A stretch of 64,000 bases of DNA from Candidatus Pseudoruminococcus merdavium. GTDB lineage: Bacteria > Bacillota > Clostridia > Oscillospirales > Ruminococcaceae. Of the stretch, positions 7,246 to 15,009 are shown piece after piece. The stretch's first letter is position 1. Every line of letters begins with the position of its first letter. Position numbers and translations under genes: made by a program. The DNA is taken from positions 1-64,000 of the forward strand of contig CAJFSS010000009.1 in NCBI GenBank assembly GCA_904419745.1. Direction: 5' to 3'. The notes below the pieces were generated by a model. It ran no database searches. It saw nothing but the letters and a program-made list of their open reading frames with translations, and had not been told where the DNA came from.

Positions 7246-8616
7246 TTATTGGTCTGCCGCTAGACTACCATCTTCCCCACTACCCTTTAATAGGATCTTC
7301 CGCTTTACAAAATAGTAGATGATGCCAAATGCATCTGCCAGGAACCAACCAATGGGTACAGACCACCAAATTCCTACGACTCCCAAAACCGGTATGGCGG
7401 ACAGAGCATAGGCCAAAGCCACCCGAATACCAAGCGATACGATGGTAAGAACAACAGACATACCGGGCTTTCCAAGGGCGCGGTACAGCCCATAAAGCAG
7501 GAACAGTGCGCCGATCAGGAAATAGAACGCCCCCTCGATATGAAGATAACGTACGCCTTCTGCAATAACTGCCGTTTGCTCTGCATCAATAAAGAGAGTC
7601 ATTAAAGGTTTGGCAAAGATAAAAACGCAGATAGAAACGAAAAGACTGAAGACCATAGAGGTGAGAACTGCAATGCGTATCCCTTTTTGGATCCGTTTTG
7701 TTTGTTTCGCACCATAATTCTGTGCGGTAAAAATGGAGAAAGCATTGCCAAAATCTTGAACAGGCAGATAAGCAAACGCATCGATTTTTACGGCTGCAGC
7801 AAAGGCGGCCATAACGGTTGTTCCAAAGCTGTTCACCAACCCCTGCACTGCCAGAATGCCAAGATTCATAATGGATTGCTGCAAACAAGTCAATGCAGAA
7901 TAGCTGGTGATTTCTTTCACGCGGCTCATCCGGAAATGAACTTCCTTGTCCTTCCTAAGAAGTTCTGGAAATTTAATCCATGTATAGATGGCAATTCCAA
8001 TCCCGGAAACATATTGGGATATCACTGTGGCTTCCGCCGCCCCGGACACCCCTCGGTTCAATCCCGCTACAAACCATAGGTCCAGTACAATATTCAATAT
8101 CGCTGATACTGCTAAAAACAGAAGCGGCACCACGGAATTCCCAAGAGAACGCAGTAAAGAGGCAAAAAAGTTGTATAGGAAAATGCCGACTAACCCTGCA
8201 AATATGACAATCAAATATTCCCGCATCATGACAACCAGATCAGCAGGAGTGCGAAGAATCCATATAATCCAATCGATCCCAACGAAGACCACGATATTTA
8301 AAATAATGGTGACAATACCAAGAAGTGTAAAGGAAGCTAAAATCCCTTCCTTCAATCCGATGTGATCCTTTTGCCCAAAGCGTATGGAAAATACCGTTCC
8401 GCTTCCCATTGCCAGTCCCAGTAAAATGGAAGTAAGAAAAGTCATTAGAGAAAAAGCAGAGCCTACGGCGGCCAAAGCGCCAGCCCCAAGAAATTGCCCT
8501 ACAATCAGTGTATCTGCAATGTTATAGCACTGCTGCAGCAGATTTCCAAGAATCATGGGAACCGCAAAACGTAGCATTGTTTTCATGACGGGTCCGTGGG
8601 TTAAATCTGTTTTCAT
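7246..8616 (-). CDS. MATE-family multidrug/sodium antiporter
   Basis: The 456-residue protein has about 12 membrane helices in two halves. It starts with the MATE N-terminus (GPVMKTMLRFAVPMILGNLL and QQCYNIADTLIVGQFLGAGA) and contains QQSIMNLGILAVQGLVNSFG and FTAQNYGAKQTKRI in the second half, which places it in the DinF/NorM-like clostridial group exporting cationic compounds with Na+ or H+. The start at the second of two adjacent ATGs (8616) gives a better spacing to GAGAGG. It is transcribed divergently from the Lrp-type regulator, which is the likely local regulator. The drug or metabolite exported is unknown. Confidence 0.93.
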   Translation of the reverse strand: MKTDLTHGPVMKTMLRFAVPMILGNLLQQCYNIADTLIVGQFLGAGALAAVGSAFSLMTFLTSILLGLAMGSGTVFSIRFGQKDHIGLKEGILASFTLLGIVTIILNIVVFVGIDWIIWILRTPADLVVMMREYLIVIFAGLVGIFLYNFFASLLRSLGNSVVPLLFLAVSAILNIVLDLWFVAGLNRGVSGAAEATVISQYVSGIGIAIYTWIKFPELLRKDKEVHFRMSRVKEITSYSALTCLQQSIMNLGILAVQGLVNSFGTTVMAAFAAAVKIDAFAYLPVQDFGNAFSIFTAQNYGAKQTKRIQKGIRIAVLTSMVFSLFVSICVFIFAKPLMTLFIDAEQTAVIAEGVRYLHIEGAFYFLIGALFLLYGLYRALGKPGMSVVLTIVSLGIRVALAYALSAIPVLGVVGIWWSVPIGWFLADAFGIIYYFVKRKILLKGSGEDGSLAADQ

Positions 8617-8714
8617 CATTCCGCCTCTCTTTCGATATGAAATAAAAAAATTAACATTCGTAATAAATTATACTTTTATAATTACTATATGTCAATATTA
8701 ATCATACATCTTGC

Positions 8715-8744
8715 TTGACTATTTTAATAATATAGCTGTATAAT
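8715..8744 (+). promoter_or_regulatory. sigma-A-type promoter of the Lrp-type regulator
   Basis: TTGACT (8715-8720) and TATAAT (8739-8744) are separated by 18 bp, 40 nt ahead of the regulator's start codon, which is itself preceded by AAGGGGG. The 168-bp divergent region also serves the MATE gene on the other strand. Repeated AT-rich blocks here could be regulator sites but I could not define one. Confidence 0.7.
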
Positions 8745-8784
8745 AGCAGTGTAAAAATGTTAGATATAAGGGGGTTTCCAACTG

Positions 8785-9243
8785 ATGTTTTTGGATGGCT
8801 TGGATGAATTAGATCAGAAGATTGTGGAGCTGTTGATACAAAACGCCAGAATGTCTTATTCTGATATTGGGGAAAAAATCGGGATCTCCCGGGTGGCTGT
8901 AAGATCCCGCGTACATGCTCTTGAGCAAAATGGGATTATTGAGGAATATACAACGATCATCAATCCACAAAAAATCAGCGGAGCAATTTCCTGTTATTTT
9001 GAAATAGAGACGGCACCGGACACTTTGATGGAAGCTGCAGCACTCCTAGAAAAAAATGATACGATCACACAAATTTACCGTGTAACAGGAAAAAGCAAAC
9101 TACATGTACATGCAGTTGCCTCTTCCAATGAGGAAATGGAAAAATTGATGTACGGGACTATAGACAAGCTACCTGGAGTGCTGGAATGCAGCTGCAACAT
9201 GATATTCTCCAGAATCAAAGATATTAAAGGACTGAGGCTGTAG
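8785..9243 (+). CDS. Lrp/AsnC-family transcriptional regulator
   Basis: The 152-residue protein has an N-terminal AsnC-type helix-turn-helix (DELDQKIVELLIQNARMSYS, IGISRVAVRSRVHALEQNGI, residues ~6-55) and a C-terminal RAM/Lrp ligand-binding domain (residues ~70-145, with VTGKSKLHVHAVASSNEEME). The family forms octamers or dimers that sense amino acids or related metabolites. The position divergent from a MATE exporter suggests that it controls export of a sensed metabolite. Start supported by AAGGGGG at 8769-8775 and the promoter at 8715-8744. Confidence 0.92.
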   Translation: MFLDGLDELDQKIVELLIQNARMSYSDIGEKIGISRVAVRSRVHALEQNGIIEEYTTIINPQKISGAISCYFEIETAPDTLMEAAALLEKNDTITQIYRVTGKSKLHVHAVASSNEEMEKLMYGTIDKLPGVLECSCNMIFSRIKDIKGLRL

Positions 9244-9437
9244 CATTAGCCGGGCCTGTTTGCGGTAATCATAAAAAACAAATTCGGTTTCAGGCGAATA
9301 AAGTCTCTAGAAAACAGGGCCTTCCTTTCCTTTCTTAGATTATATAGATAACGCTGTAACAGAAAGATCTTATTGGAATCTATGAAACATATATAAATAT
9401 TACAAATCAGAGGAGGTAAGCAAGGTTACAAAAAACA

Positions 9438-9638
9438 GTGGTAATCAAATACACGCCCCAAGTCAAAGAAATGGCCGCAAAAATTGAGGAAACCGCCAAT
9501 AAAATGGAACAAGAAGGGTTTGAACTTGTTTCCTGTTCCATTATACCGTCCTCAAAAGGGATCCTGGTGTTTAAAAACGGTGAACCCAGTACAGGACAGT
9601 CAAAAGACTGCGGCGCTATCCCTATTTTAAATGCTTGA
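9438..9638 (+). CDS. small DUF4177-like hypothetical protein, start uncertain
   Basis: The frame encodes about 66 residues beginning VIKYTPQVKEMAAKIEETAN and containing QEGFELVSCSIIPSSKGILV, resembling small DUF4177-type proteins of unknown function. A strong AGGAGG lies at 9411-9416. At the ideal distance the in-frame codon is TTA (9426-9428), not a start codon; the first usable start is GTG at 9438, 21 nt from AGGAGG. Either a weaker AAGG at 9422 is used or the start codon has been lost by mutation. It stands alone between the Lrp-type gene and the convergent metal-dependent repressor. Confidence 0.55.
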   Translation: MVIKYTPQVKEMAAKIEETANKMEQEGFELVSCSIIPSSKGILVFKNGEPSTGQSKDCGAIPILNA

Positions 9639-9660
9639 ACTCAGTCGCGTCTTCCACGCC

Positions 9661-10023
9661 TTAATGCTCTGCTGCTTCTTTCAGTTTTTGGAAAGCTTCT
9701 GCACTAATGGCGTGTTCAATGTTGCAGGCGTCGCGTTCTGCGGTTTTGGGATCTACGCCTGCCGCTATGAGCCGTTCTGTAAAAAAACGATGCTTTTCGT
9801 AAATCTGCTCGGCAAGCTGTTTTCCCTGCTCTGTCAAGAAAAGCGTGCCATCGGCCTCTTTCATCAGACACCCCATCTTGGATAGTCCCTTGACTGCCCG
9901 ACTCACAGACGGCATCGTTACACTTAAATGATGTGAAATGTCTACGCAACGGGCATAACCTCGTTTCTGTTGAACCATAAGGACAGCTTCCAGATAATCC
10001 TCCATTGAGGATGTTAAAGCCAT
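9661..10023 (-). CDS. DtxR/MntR-family metal-dependent repressor
   Basis: The 120-residue protein has an N-terminal winged helix (SSMEDYLEAVLMVQQKRGYA, ISHHLSVTMPSVSRAVKGLS) and a C-terminal metal-binding dimerisation domain. The metal-site motif CNIEH (residues ~96-100) has Cys where B. subtilis MntR has Glu, as in DtxR/IdeR (C-x-x-E-H), so Fe(II) or Mn(II) sensing cannot be decided. It lacks the SH3-like third domain. AGGAGG lies 8 nt before the ATG at 10023; a 14-residue longer reading lacks such a site. No metal transporter gene adjoins it. Confidence 0.9.
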   Translation of the reverse strand: MALTSSMEDYLEAVLMVQQKRGYARCVDISHHLSVTMPSVSRAVKGLSKMGCLMKEADGTLFLTEQGKQLAEQIYEKHRFFTERLIAAGVDPKTAERDACNIEHAISAEAFQKLKEAAEH

Positions 10024-10089
10024 ATGGCACACCTCCTTGTTAGAAATTGAAACTACCCTCTTCATTTAGGATCCGGCATTTGCAAAACA

Positions 10090-10377
10090 GTGTTTAAAGG
10101 CATTTTTTCAGCTTTCCTCAACTCTTTATGGATATGGACTGCAAATATGAGCCCATCCCGTTTCCAGATGGCCTTTCGTCAGGTATATGGAACAACAGCC
10201 TATGAATATCTCAAGGTCATGCGGATGAATTACGCTCTCCTCCAGGATTCAGACGACAATATCCGGACTATCGCATTCAAGGTCGGGTACCGGAATGCCG
10301 GCCACTTCTCCAAGTTATTCAGAGAAACATTCGGGATGGGTCCCAAGGAATACCGCAACATTCACAAGATCAAATGA
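10090..10377 (+). pseudogene. AraC-family regulator remnant (C-terminal HTH only)
   Basis: Homology starts around 10147 (MSPSRFQMAFRQVYG) and covers the second half of an AraC/XylS DNA-binding domain: AYEYLKVMRMNYALLQDSDD, then AFKVGYRNAGHFSKLFRETF and GMGPKEYRN. Complete members have about 280-300 residues; here the ligand domain and the first helix-turn-helix are absent and the upstream 19 codons look unrelated. No ribosome site supports a start. It is most likely a truncated gene left by a deletion, next to another remnant. Confidence 0.75.
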
Positions 10378-10531
10378 AAACAGTGTCACAATACAGTTTT
10401 TATCTGTCACGATATTTTTAATTTTTCTCTTATGTGTAGGAAAAAACATCGGCTATTCCTTGCTTTTCTCTTATTTCTAAAATGATATTACCGCAACCTT
10501 TTATCGGTTGCTTTATCTCAGCTTTCTCGAT

Positions 10532-10579
10532 AGAATACGGAGTGGTTAGTCAAAACTAATCATTCCGTATTCTATTTTT
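10532..10579 (+). terminator. strong hairpin with T-tract, terminator or attenuator
   Basis: A 19-bp stem with two G-T pairs (10532-10550 with 10555-10573, tetraloop CAAA) is followed by ATTTTTG. It lies about 20 nt before the ribosome site and ATG of the ABC-transporter remnant, the layout of an attenuator in front of a resistance-type gene, although it may simply terminate the AraC remnant. A smaller GCAACC/GGTTGC hairpin is at about 10493-10512. Confidence 0.65.
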
Positions 10580-10593
10580 GCAAGAAAGGAGAG

Positions 10594-11248
10594 ATGGGTA
10601 TTTTGCATTTTTTAAAAAAACTGGTGAGAATCCTGATTGTGCTCATCGGTGGTTTTAGGATGTGAGCAAAGGCAAAATCACACTGGGAGGACAGGATCTG
10701 AAAGAAATCCCCCTTCCCCAGCTTTACGACCAGGTGGCCTTTGTCTCTCAGGACAACTATCTGTTTGACGAGACCGTGTGGGAGAATATCCCGGAGCCAG
10801 CGACGCAGAGGTGGAGGCGGTTGCCAAAGCGACCGGCTGCGACGGCTTCATCCGTAGCTTGGAAAAGGGCTACGACACGGTGGTCGGCGGAGGAGGCGCC
10901 CATCTCTCCGGCGGGGAGCGACAGCGCATCTCCATCGCCCGGGCTATGCTGAAGGACGCGCGCATTATCATCTTTGACAAGGCCACGGCAACCGTTGACC
11001 CGAAGAATGAAGATAAGCTGCAAAAGGCCATGGAGATCCTGATGAAGGATAAGACCATTCTAATGATCGCCTACCGGCTCAAAACCGTGCAGAAGGCGGA
11101 TCAGATCTTGGTGCTAGACGGCGGCCATATCGTGCAGAAAGGAACCCATGACGAACTGGCCGGACAGGACATCCTATACCGGGATTTCCTCGGCGCCCGC
11201 AAAGAGGCCACCAGCTGGAATCTGGCACAAAAGCACATGCTTATATGA
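10594..11248 (+). pseudogene. ABC exporter (permease-ATPase type) remnant
   Basis: An ATG at 10594 with a good AGGAGA gives only ~23 residues. The ATPase half follows in two other frames: DVSKGKITLGGQDLKEIPLP up to DETVWENI, then GASDAEVEAVAKATGCDGFI, the signature GGGGAHLSGGERQRIS and the Walker B region. Relative to the usual FWDVSKG, the tryptophan codon is a TAG stop; a few codons are deleted at the second frame change. The membrane domain and Walker A are missing. In Walker B the glutamate is Lys (IIIFDKATA) and the H-loop histidine is Tyr (IAYRL), so activity would be lost anyway. The block is visibly more GC-rich than its neighbours, suggesting acquisition by transfer. Confidence 0.85.
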
Positions 11249-11287
11249 AAATGCCCATCCACACATGTGATGTGAATGGGCATTTTT
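11248..11287 (+). terminator. intrinsic terminator after the ABC remnant
   Basis: AAAATGCCCAT (11248-11258) pairs with ATGGGCATTTT (11276-11286), followed by a short T-tract. It begins at the stop codon of the ABC remnant. Confidence 0.7.
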
Positions 11288-11348
11288 ACGCTGTTTTTTG
11301 TTTACCTAAACAGTTCCAAGAGTTGTGAAATGTTTTTCTTTCCAAAAG

Positions 11349-11450
11349 ATACGCAGTAGAACGCGGATTTTGAGAGAAAAGGTAATTTCCCTTGTTTCCT
11401 AGTTCCTCGCTCTGAAATCCGCATAAATCAAGGCTCTTTTTGCCCTACTG
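11349..11450. repeat. 102-nt nested inverted-repeat element
   Basis: ACGCAGTAG at 11349-11357 pairs perfectly with CTACTGCGT at 11442-11450. Inside, GCGGATTT beginning about 11361 pairs with AAATCCGC ending about 11421, with further GAGAG/CTCTG complementarity. The result is a long stem with an internal loop. There is no T-tract, so it is not a simple terminator. It could be a small structured RNA, a MITE-like remnant or part of the decayed element beside it. The remainder of 11288-11466 shows no gene. Confidence 0.45.
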
Positions 11451-11466
11451 CGTAACATGAGGGCAT

Positions 11467-11514
11467 AAAAAAGCGGCGTTCCTGTTCTTCCTGGTAGGAA
11501 GTGGGAAACGCCGC
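11467..11514 (-). terminator. intrinsic terminator of queA
   Basis: GCGGCGTT (11473-11480) pairs with AACGCCGC (11507-11514), extended by TTCCT/AGGAA inside. On the minus strand the stem is followed by TTTTTT, and it lies 35 nt past the queA stop. Confidence 0.85.
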
Positions 11515-11548
11515 CTTTGCGGGTTCTCTTTTCGTCAGATTTTTTTAC

Positions 11549-12574
11549 TCACACCACGAGCATTGCATCTCCGAAACTGTAAAAACGGTACTGCTCCTGT
11601 ACAGCAACCTGGTATGCATGCATAGTATGTTCATATCCAGCTAGGGCAGAAACAAGCATAATCAATGTACTTTCTGGCAGATGAAAATTGGTTATTAAAC
11701 AATCGAGCACTTTGAATTGATACCCAGGATAGATAAAAATATCCGTATATCCTTCTGAAGCTCTGATACATCCTTCTTTTTGAGCAACGGATTCCAGGGT
11801 ACGGCAACTGGTTGTTCCTACAGCAATCACACGTTTTCCATTTGCCTTGGCTTCATTGATGGCATCCGCCGTTTTTTGAGACATCTGATAATGCTCTGTA
11901 TGCATTTTGTGGTCCGTAATTTCCTCCTCTTTCACTGGACGGAAAGTTCCCAGCCCAACATGCAGCGTCACAAACTCCACTTTTACGCCTTTTTCCTGTA
12001 TCTTTTTCAAAAGCTCCGGTGTAAAATGAAGACCCGCAGTTGGTGCTGCACTGGAACCCAGTTCTTTCGCATACACCGTTTGATAACGGTCTTTATCTTC
12101 CAGTTTATGCGTAATATAATGAGGGAGGGGCATTTCCCCAATTTGATCAAGAACATCAAAAAAATTGCCGTCATATTCAAATTCCACAATCCGGTTTCCT
12201 TCCTCAACAATATCCCGGACCGTGGCCGTCAAAAGGCCATTTCCAAACACAAAACGTGCCCCGATCTTCGCTTTTTTTCCAGGACGCACCAGTACTTCCC
12301 AAAGATTGTATCCTTTTTGCTCCAAAAGCAGCATTTCAAATTTTCCCATGGTTCCCTCCTTGACTCCATATAGTCTTGCAGGCATTACTTTAGAGTCATT
12401 GAGAACGAGTACATCCCCTTCGTTGAGCAAATCGACAATGTCATAGAAATGCCGGTGTTCAATTTCTCCCGTTTCTTTATTTAACACCATCAGTCTGGAA
12501 TGATCACGCTGCTCCAGAGGATCCTGGGCAATCAAATTTTGCGGTAAATCATAATAAAACTCGCTACGCTTCAT
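11549..12574 (-). CDS. queA: S-adenosylmethionine:tRNA ribosyltransferase-isomerase
   Basis: The 341-residue protein makes epoxyqueuosine in tRNA by transferring the ribosyl group of SAM to 7-aminomethyl-7-deazaguanine. Family signatures are clear: [20 protein letters not shown] at the start, [55 protein letters not shown], and [20 protein letters not shown] near the end. Length is normal. The start at 12574 is preferred over 12583 because AAGGAT precedes it at proper spacing. No other queuosine gene is adjacent. It is divergent from the lysine-riboswitch operon and ends in a strong terminator. Confidence 0.97.
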   Translation of the reverse strand: MKRSEFYYDLPQNLIAQDPLEQRDHSRLMVLNKETGEIEHRHFYDIVDLLNEGDVLVLNDSKVMPARLYGVKEGTMGKFEMLLLEQKGYNLWEVLVRPGKKAKIGARFVFGNGLLTATVRDIVEEGNRIVEFEYDGNFFDVLDQIGEMPLPHYITHKLEDKDRYQTVYAKELGSSAAPTAGLHFTPELLKKIQEKGVKVEFVTLHVGLGTFRPVKEEEITDHKMHTEHYQMSQKTADAINEAKANGKRVIAVGTTSCRTLESVAQKEGCIRASEGYTDIFIYPGYQFKVLDCLITNFHLPESTLIMLVSALAGYEHTMHAYQVAVQEQYRFYSFGDAMLVV

Positions 12575-12633
12575 ATTTTCCATCCTTTTCTATTTCATTT
12601 TCGCTGATTTTTTTGTTTTAACACTATTTTTAA

Positions 12634-12662
12634 TTGACAGAACCGTATCTCAATGCTAAGAT
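12634..12662 (+). promoter_or_regulatory. promoter of the lysine-biosynthesis operon
   Basis: TTGACA (12634-12639) and TAAGAT (12657-12662) are separated by 17 bp, ending about 22 nt before the riboswitch P1 stem, as expected for a leader RNA starting near 12669. Confidence 0.75.
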
Positions 12663-12684
12663 AAAACTACAAATTTGAATAAAT

Positions 12685-12856
12685 AGATAGAGGCGCGTCT
12701 TTAATGATTATTCGGAAGTGAAATCGCCCACAGATTGTAGATCTCCGCAAGAAAGGTAAAGTCGCCGAAGGGGACAGATTCGGCACCTGTCCATCCTGGT
12801 TGTAAACTGAATAAGTTTATGACTGTCATCATGTCCAATATGGTGAAGAGCTATCT
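12685..12856 (+). promoter_or_regulatory. lysine riboswitch (L-box) aptamer
   Basis: The 172-nt leader carries the conserved L-box blocks: AGATAGAGGCGCG at the 5' end, GGTAAAGTCGCCGAAGGGG in the middle, CTGTCATC, and GAAGAGCTATCT at the 3' end. P1 is formed by AGATAG (12685-12690) with CTATCT (12851-12856). L-boxes bind lysine and switch off lysine synthesis or uptake genes. Here the platform is the terminator at 12915-12938, ahead of asd-dapA-dapB, which fits a transcription-attenuation mechanism. Confidence 0.93.
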
Positions 12857-12914
12857 TATCTGCTTTTTGGCACTCGCCTCAAAGCATTGGCAACTCTTAT
12901 TATATTGCATGGAC

Positions 12915-12938
12915 AGCCGGTTTTCAACCGGCTTTTTT
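12915..12938 (+). terminator. riboswitch-controlled terminator
   Basis: AGCCGGTT (12915-12922) and AACCGGCT (12926-12933) form a stem with loop TTC, followed by TTTTTT. It lies 58 nt after the lysine aptamer and 56 nt before the asd start codon, so it is the expected expression platform. Confidence 0.88.
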
Positions 12939-12993
12939 CTTTATTCAAGTTCTTTTTCAAAGTATGCAGTTTGCAATAAAGGAGTCAAGTAAC

Positions 12994-14073
12994 ATGAAAC
13001 AGTACCGTGTCGGCATTGTAGGAGCAACAGGAATGGTTGGCCAGCGTTTTGCCACTCTGCTTGCCAACCATCCATGGTTCCAAGTAACCGCTTTAGCGGC
13101 AAGCCATCGTTCCAGTGGGAAACCCTACGCTGAGGCTGTAAACAATAAATGGTGTATGGAAACGGAAATTCCCTCTACGCTTAGGGATATGATCGTTTTA
13201 GATGCCGTGTCCGATGTGGAAAAAATTGCTTCCGCTGTGGATTTTGTTTTTTGCGCAGTCGATATGAACAAAGAGGATATTAGGGCATTAGAAGAACGCT
13301 ATGCCAAGGCGGAATGTCCAGTGGTTTCCAACAATAGTGCGCATCGTCAAACCCCCGATGTTCCAATGGTGATCCCGGAACTCAACGCACAACATCTCGA
13401 AGTCATTCCGGCGCAAAAAAAACGGCTTGGGACAAAACACGGCTTTATTGCCGTAAAGTCCAACTGTTCCCTGCAAAGCTATGTCCCTGCCCTTTTTCCT
13501 CTCTCCAAATTTGGAGTCAAAGATGTCCTGGTTTGTACTTATCAGGCAATTTCCGGAGCTGGAAAAACTTTTGATACATGGCCTGAGATGGTGGACAACA
13601 TTATCCCCTATATTGGAGGAGAAGAGGAAAAAAGCGAGCTTGAACCGCTGAAAATCTGGGGACATGTGGAAGGTGAAAAAATTGTGACTGCTTCTTCCCC
13701 AAAATTCACTGCCCAGTGTCTGCGTGTTCCCATCTCCAACGGTCACATGGGAGCCGTTTTTGTCCGTTTTGAACATAAACCTACCAAAAAGGAAATTCTT
13801 GACACATGGGCTTCTTTTAAAGGTAAGCCACAGGAACTGGAATTGCCCAGTGCACCGAAACAGTTTTTACATTATTTTGTGGAAGACGATATGCCACAAA
13901 CCCGGCTCAACCGTAATCTTGAAGGGGGAATGGCAATTTCCATCGGAAGATTACGGGAAGATACCCAATATGATTACAAATTTGTCTGCCTTTCCCACAA
14001 CACCCTACGCGGAGCTGCAGGAGGCGCTGTCGAATTGGCGGAACTGCTCTGTGCCCAGGGTTATATGGATTAA
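12994..14073 (+). CDS. asd: aspartate-semialdehyde dehydrogenase (archaeal/fungal-type)
   Basis: The 359-residue enzyme reduces aspartyl phosphate to aspartate semialdehyde with NADPH. Residues ~6-20 hold the nucleotide motif GIVGATGMVGQRF, and the catalytic cysteine is in VKSNCSLQSY (near residue 155). SNNSAHRQTPDVPMVIPELN and SSPKFTAQCLRVPISNGHMG are typical of the long (~360 residue) type. The start at 12994 is chosen because AAAGGAG lies just upstream; an ATG at 12964 adds ten residues without a site. First gene of the lysine-riboswitch operon; dapA starts 14 bp after its stop. Confidence 0.97.
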   Translation: MKQYRVGIVGATGMVGQRFATLLANHPWFQVTALAASHRSSGKPYAEAVNNKWCMETEIPSTLRDMIVLDAVSDVEKIASAVDFVFCAVDMNKEDIRALEERYAKAECPVVSNNSAHRQTPDVPMVIPELNAQHLEVIPAQKKRLGTKHGFIAVKSNCSLQSYVPALFPLSKFGVKDVLVCTYQAISGAGKTFDTWPEMVDNIIPYIGGEEEKSELEPLKIWGHVEGEKIVTASSPKFTAQCLRVPISNGHMGAVFVRFEHKPTKKEILDTWASFKGKPQELELPSAPKQFLHYFVEDDMPQTRLNRNLEGGMAISIGRLREDTQYDYKFVCLSHNTLRGAAGGAVELAELLCAQGYMD

Positions 14074-14087
14074 CAGGAGGTCTATTT

Positions 14088-14978
14088 ATGAAAAAAACAT
14101 TGTTTACCGGCTCTGGCGTAGCCCTAATCACTCCGATGCATAAAGATGGTTCCGTCAACTACGAAAAACTTGAACAGCTCATTGAATTCCAGATTGCAGG
14201 AAATACTGACTGTATCCTCATTTGTGGGACAACAGGAGAATCCGCTTCTATCACCGCTTCTGAATATGAAAAGATTGTCGGATTCACCTATGAAAAAGTA
14301 GCAAAACGGGTTCCCGTTATGGCAGGGGCCGGAAGCAATCATACTGCCCATGCAGTAGAACTTTCCAAAATTGCCTCTTCCATTGGAGTAGATTCCCTTC
14401 TCCAGGTAACCCCCTATTATAACAAAACCTCTCAGGCAGGACTGATCAAACACTTTACAACTATTGCAGACGCTACCTCTACCCCAATTTGTCTGTATAA
14501 CATCCCTTCGCGTACAGGGGTTACAATTCAGCCGCAGACCTTTGCGCAGCTTTGTAAACATCCTAATATTGTTGCCGTCAAAGACGCCGCCAATGATTTT
14601 TCAGCAACTGCAAAAACAATATCCCTGTGCGGGGAAGATTTAGATATTTACTCTGGAAATGATGATGTTGTTGTCCCCATGATGTCCATGGGAGCAAAAG
14701 GTGTAATTTCTGTACTTGCCAATATTGCCCCTCAGCAAACTCATAACATTACCCAGTATTGTCTGGATGGAAAATATCCTGAGGCAACCAAACTCATGCT
14801 TCAATTGCTTCCAGTAATTAATGCCCTGTTTAGCGACGTCAACCCAATACCGGTAAAAGAGGCCCTGAACCTGATGGGCTATGAAGTTGGAGAATGCCGT
14901 CTGCCACTGGTTTCTATGTCCGATTCCGGAAGAAAGATCCTTGCAGAAGAACTCAAAAAAGCTGGGTTTATGCAGTAA
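14088..14978 (+). CDS. dapA: 4-hydroxy-tetrahydrodipicolinate synthase
   Basis: The 296-residue TIM-barrel aldolase condenses pyruvate with aspartate semialdehyde. Motifs: SGVALITPMHKDGSVNYEKL at the N-terminus, ILICGTTGESASIT (residues ~40-53), the tyrosine in YYNKTSQ, PSRTGVTIQPQT, and the Schiff-base lysine in VAVKDAANDF (near residue 165). AGGAGG precedes the ATG. It is the second gene of the operon. In a sporulating organism the pathway also supplies dipicolinate. Confidence 0.98.
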   Translation: MKKTLFTGSGVALITPMHKDGSVNYEKLEQLIEFQIAGNTDCILICGTTGESASITASEYEKIVGFTYEKVAKRVPVMAGAGSNHTAHAVELSKIASSIGVDSLLQVTPYYNKTSQAGLIKHFTTIADATSTPICLYNIPSRTGVTIQPQTFAQLCKHPNIVAVKDAANDFSATAKTISLCGEDLDIYSGNDDVVVPMMSMGAKGVISVLANIAPQQTHNITQYCLDGKYPEATKLMLQLLPVINALFSDVNPIPVKEALNLMGYEVGECRLPLVSMSDSGRKILAEELKKAGFMQ

Positions 14979-15009
14979 CATTGCTTATAAAAGAAAGGTC
15001 GGTTCATTC

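Noticed and set aside
9250-9335. GGCCTGTTT and AAACAGGGCC as a large hairpin after the Lrp-type gene
   Set aside because: Arms are short, the loop is over 50 nt and one base is extra; not convincing as a terminator.
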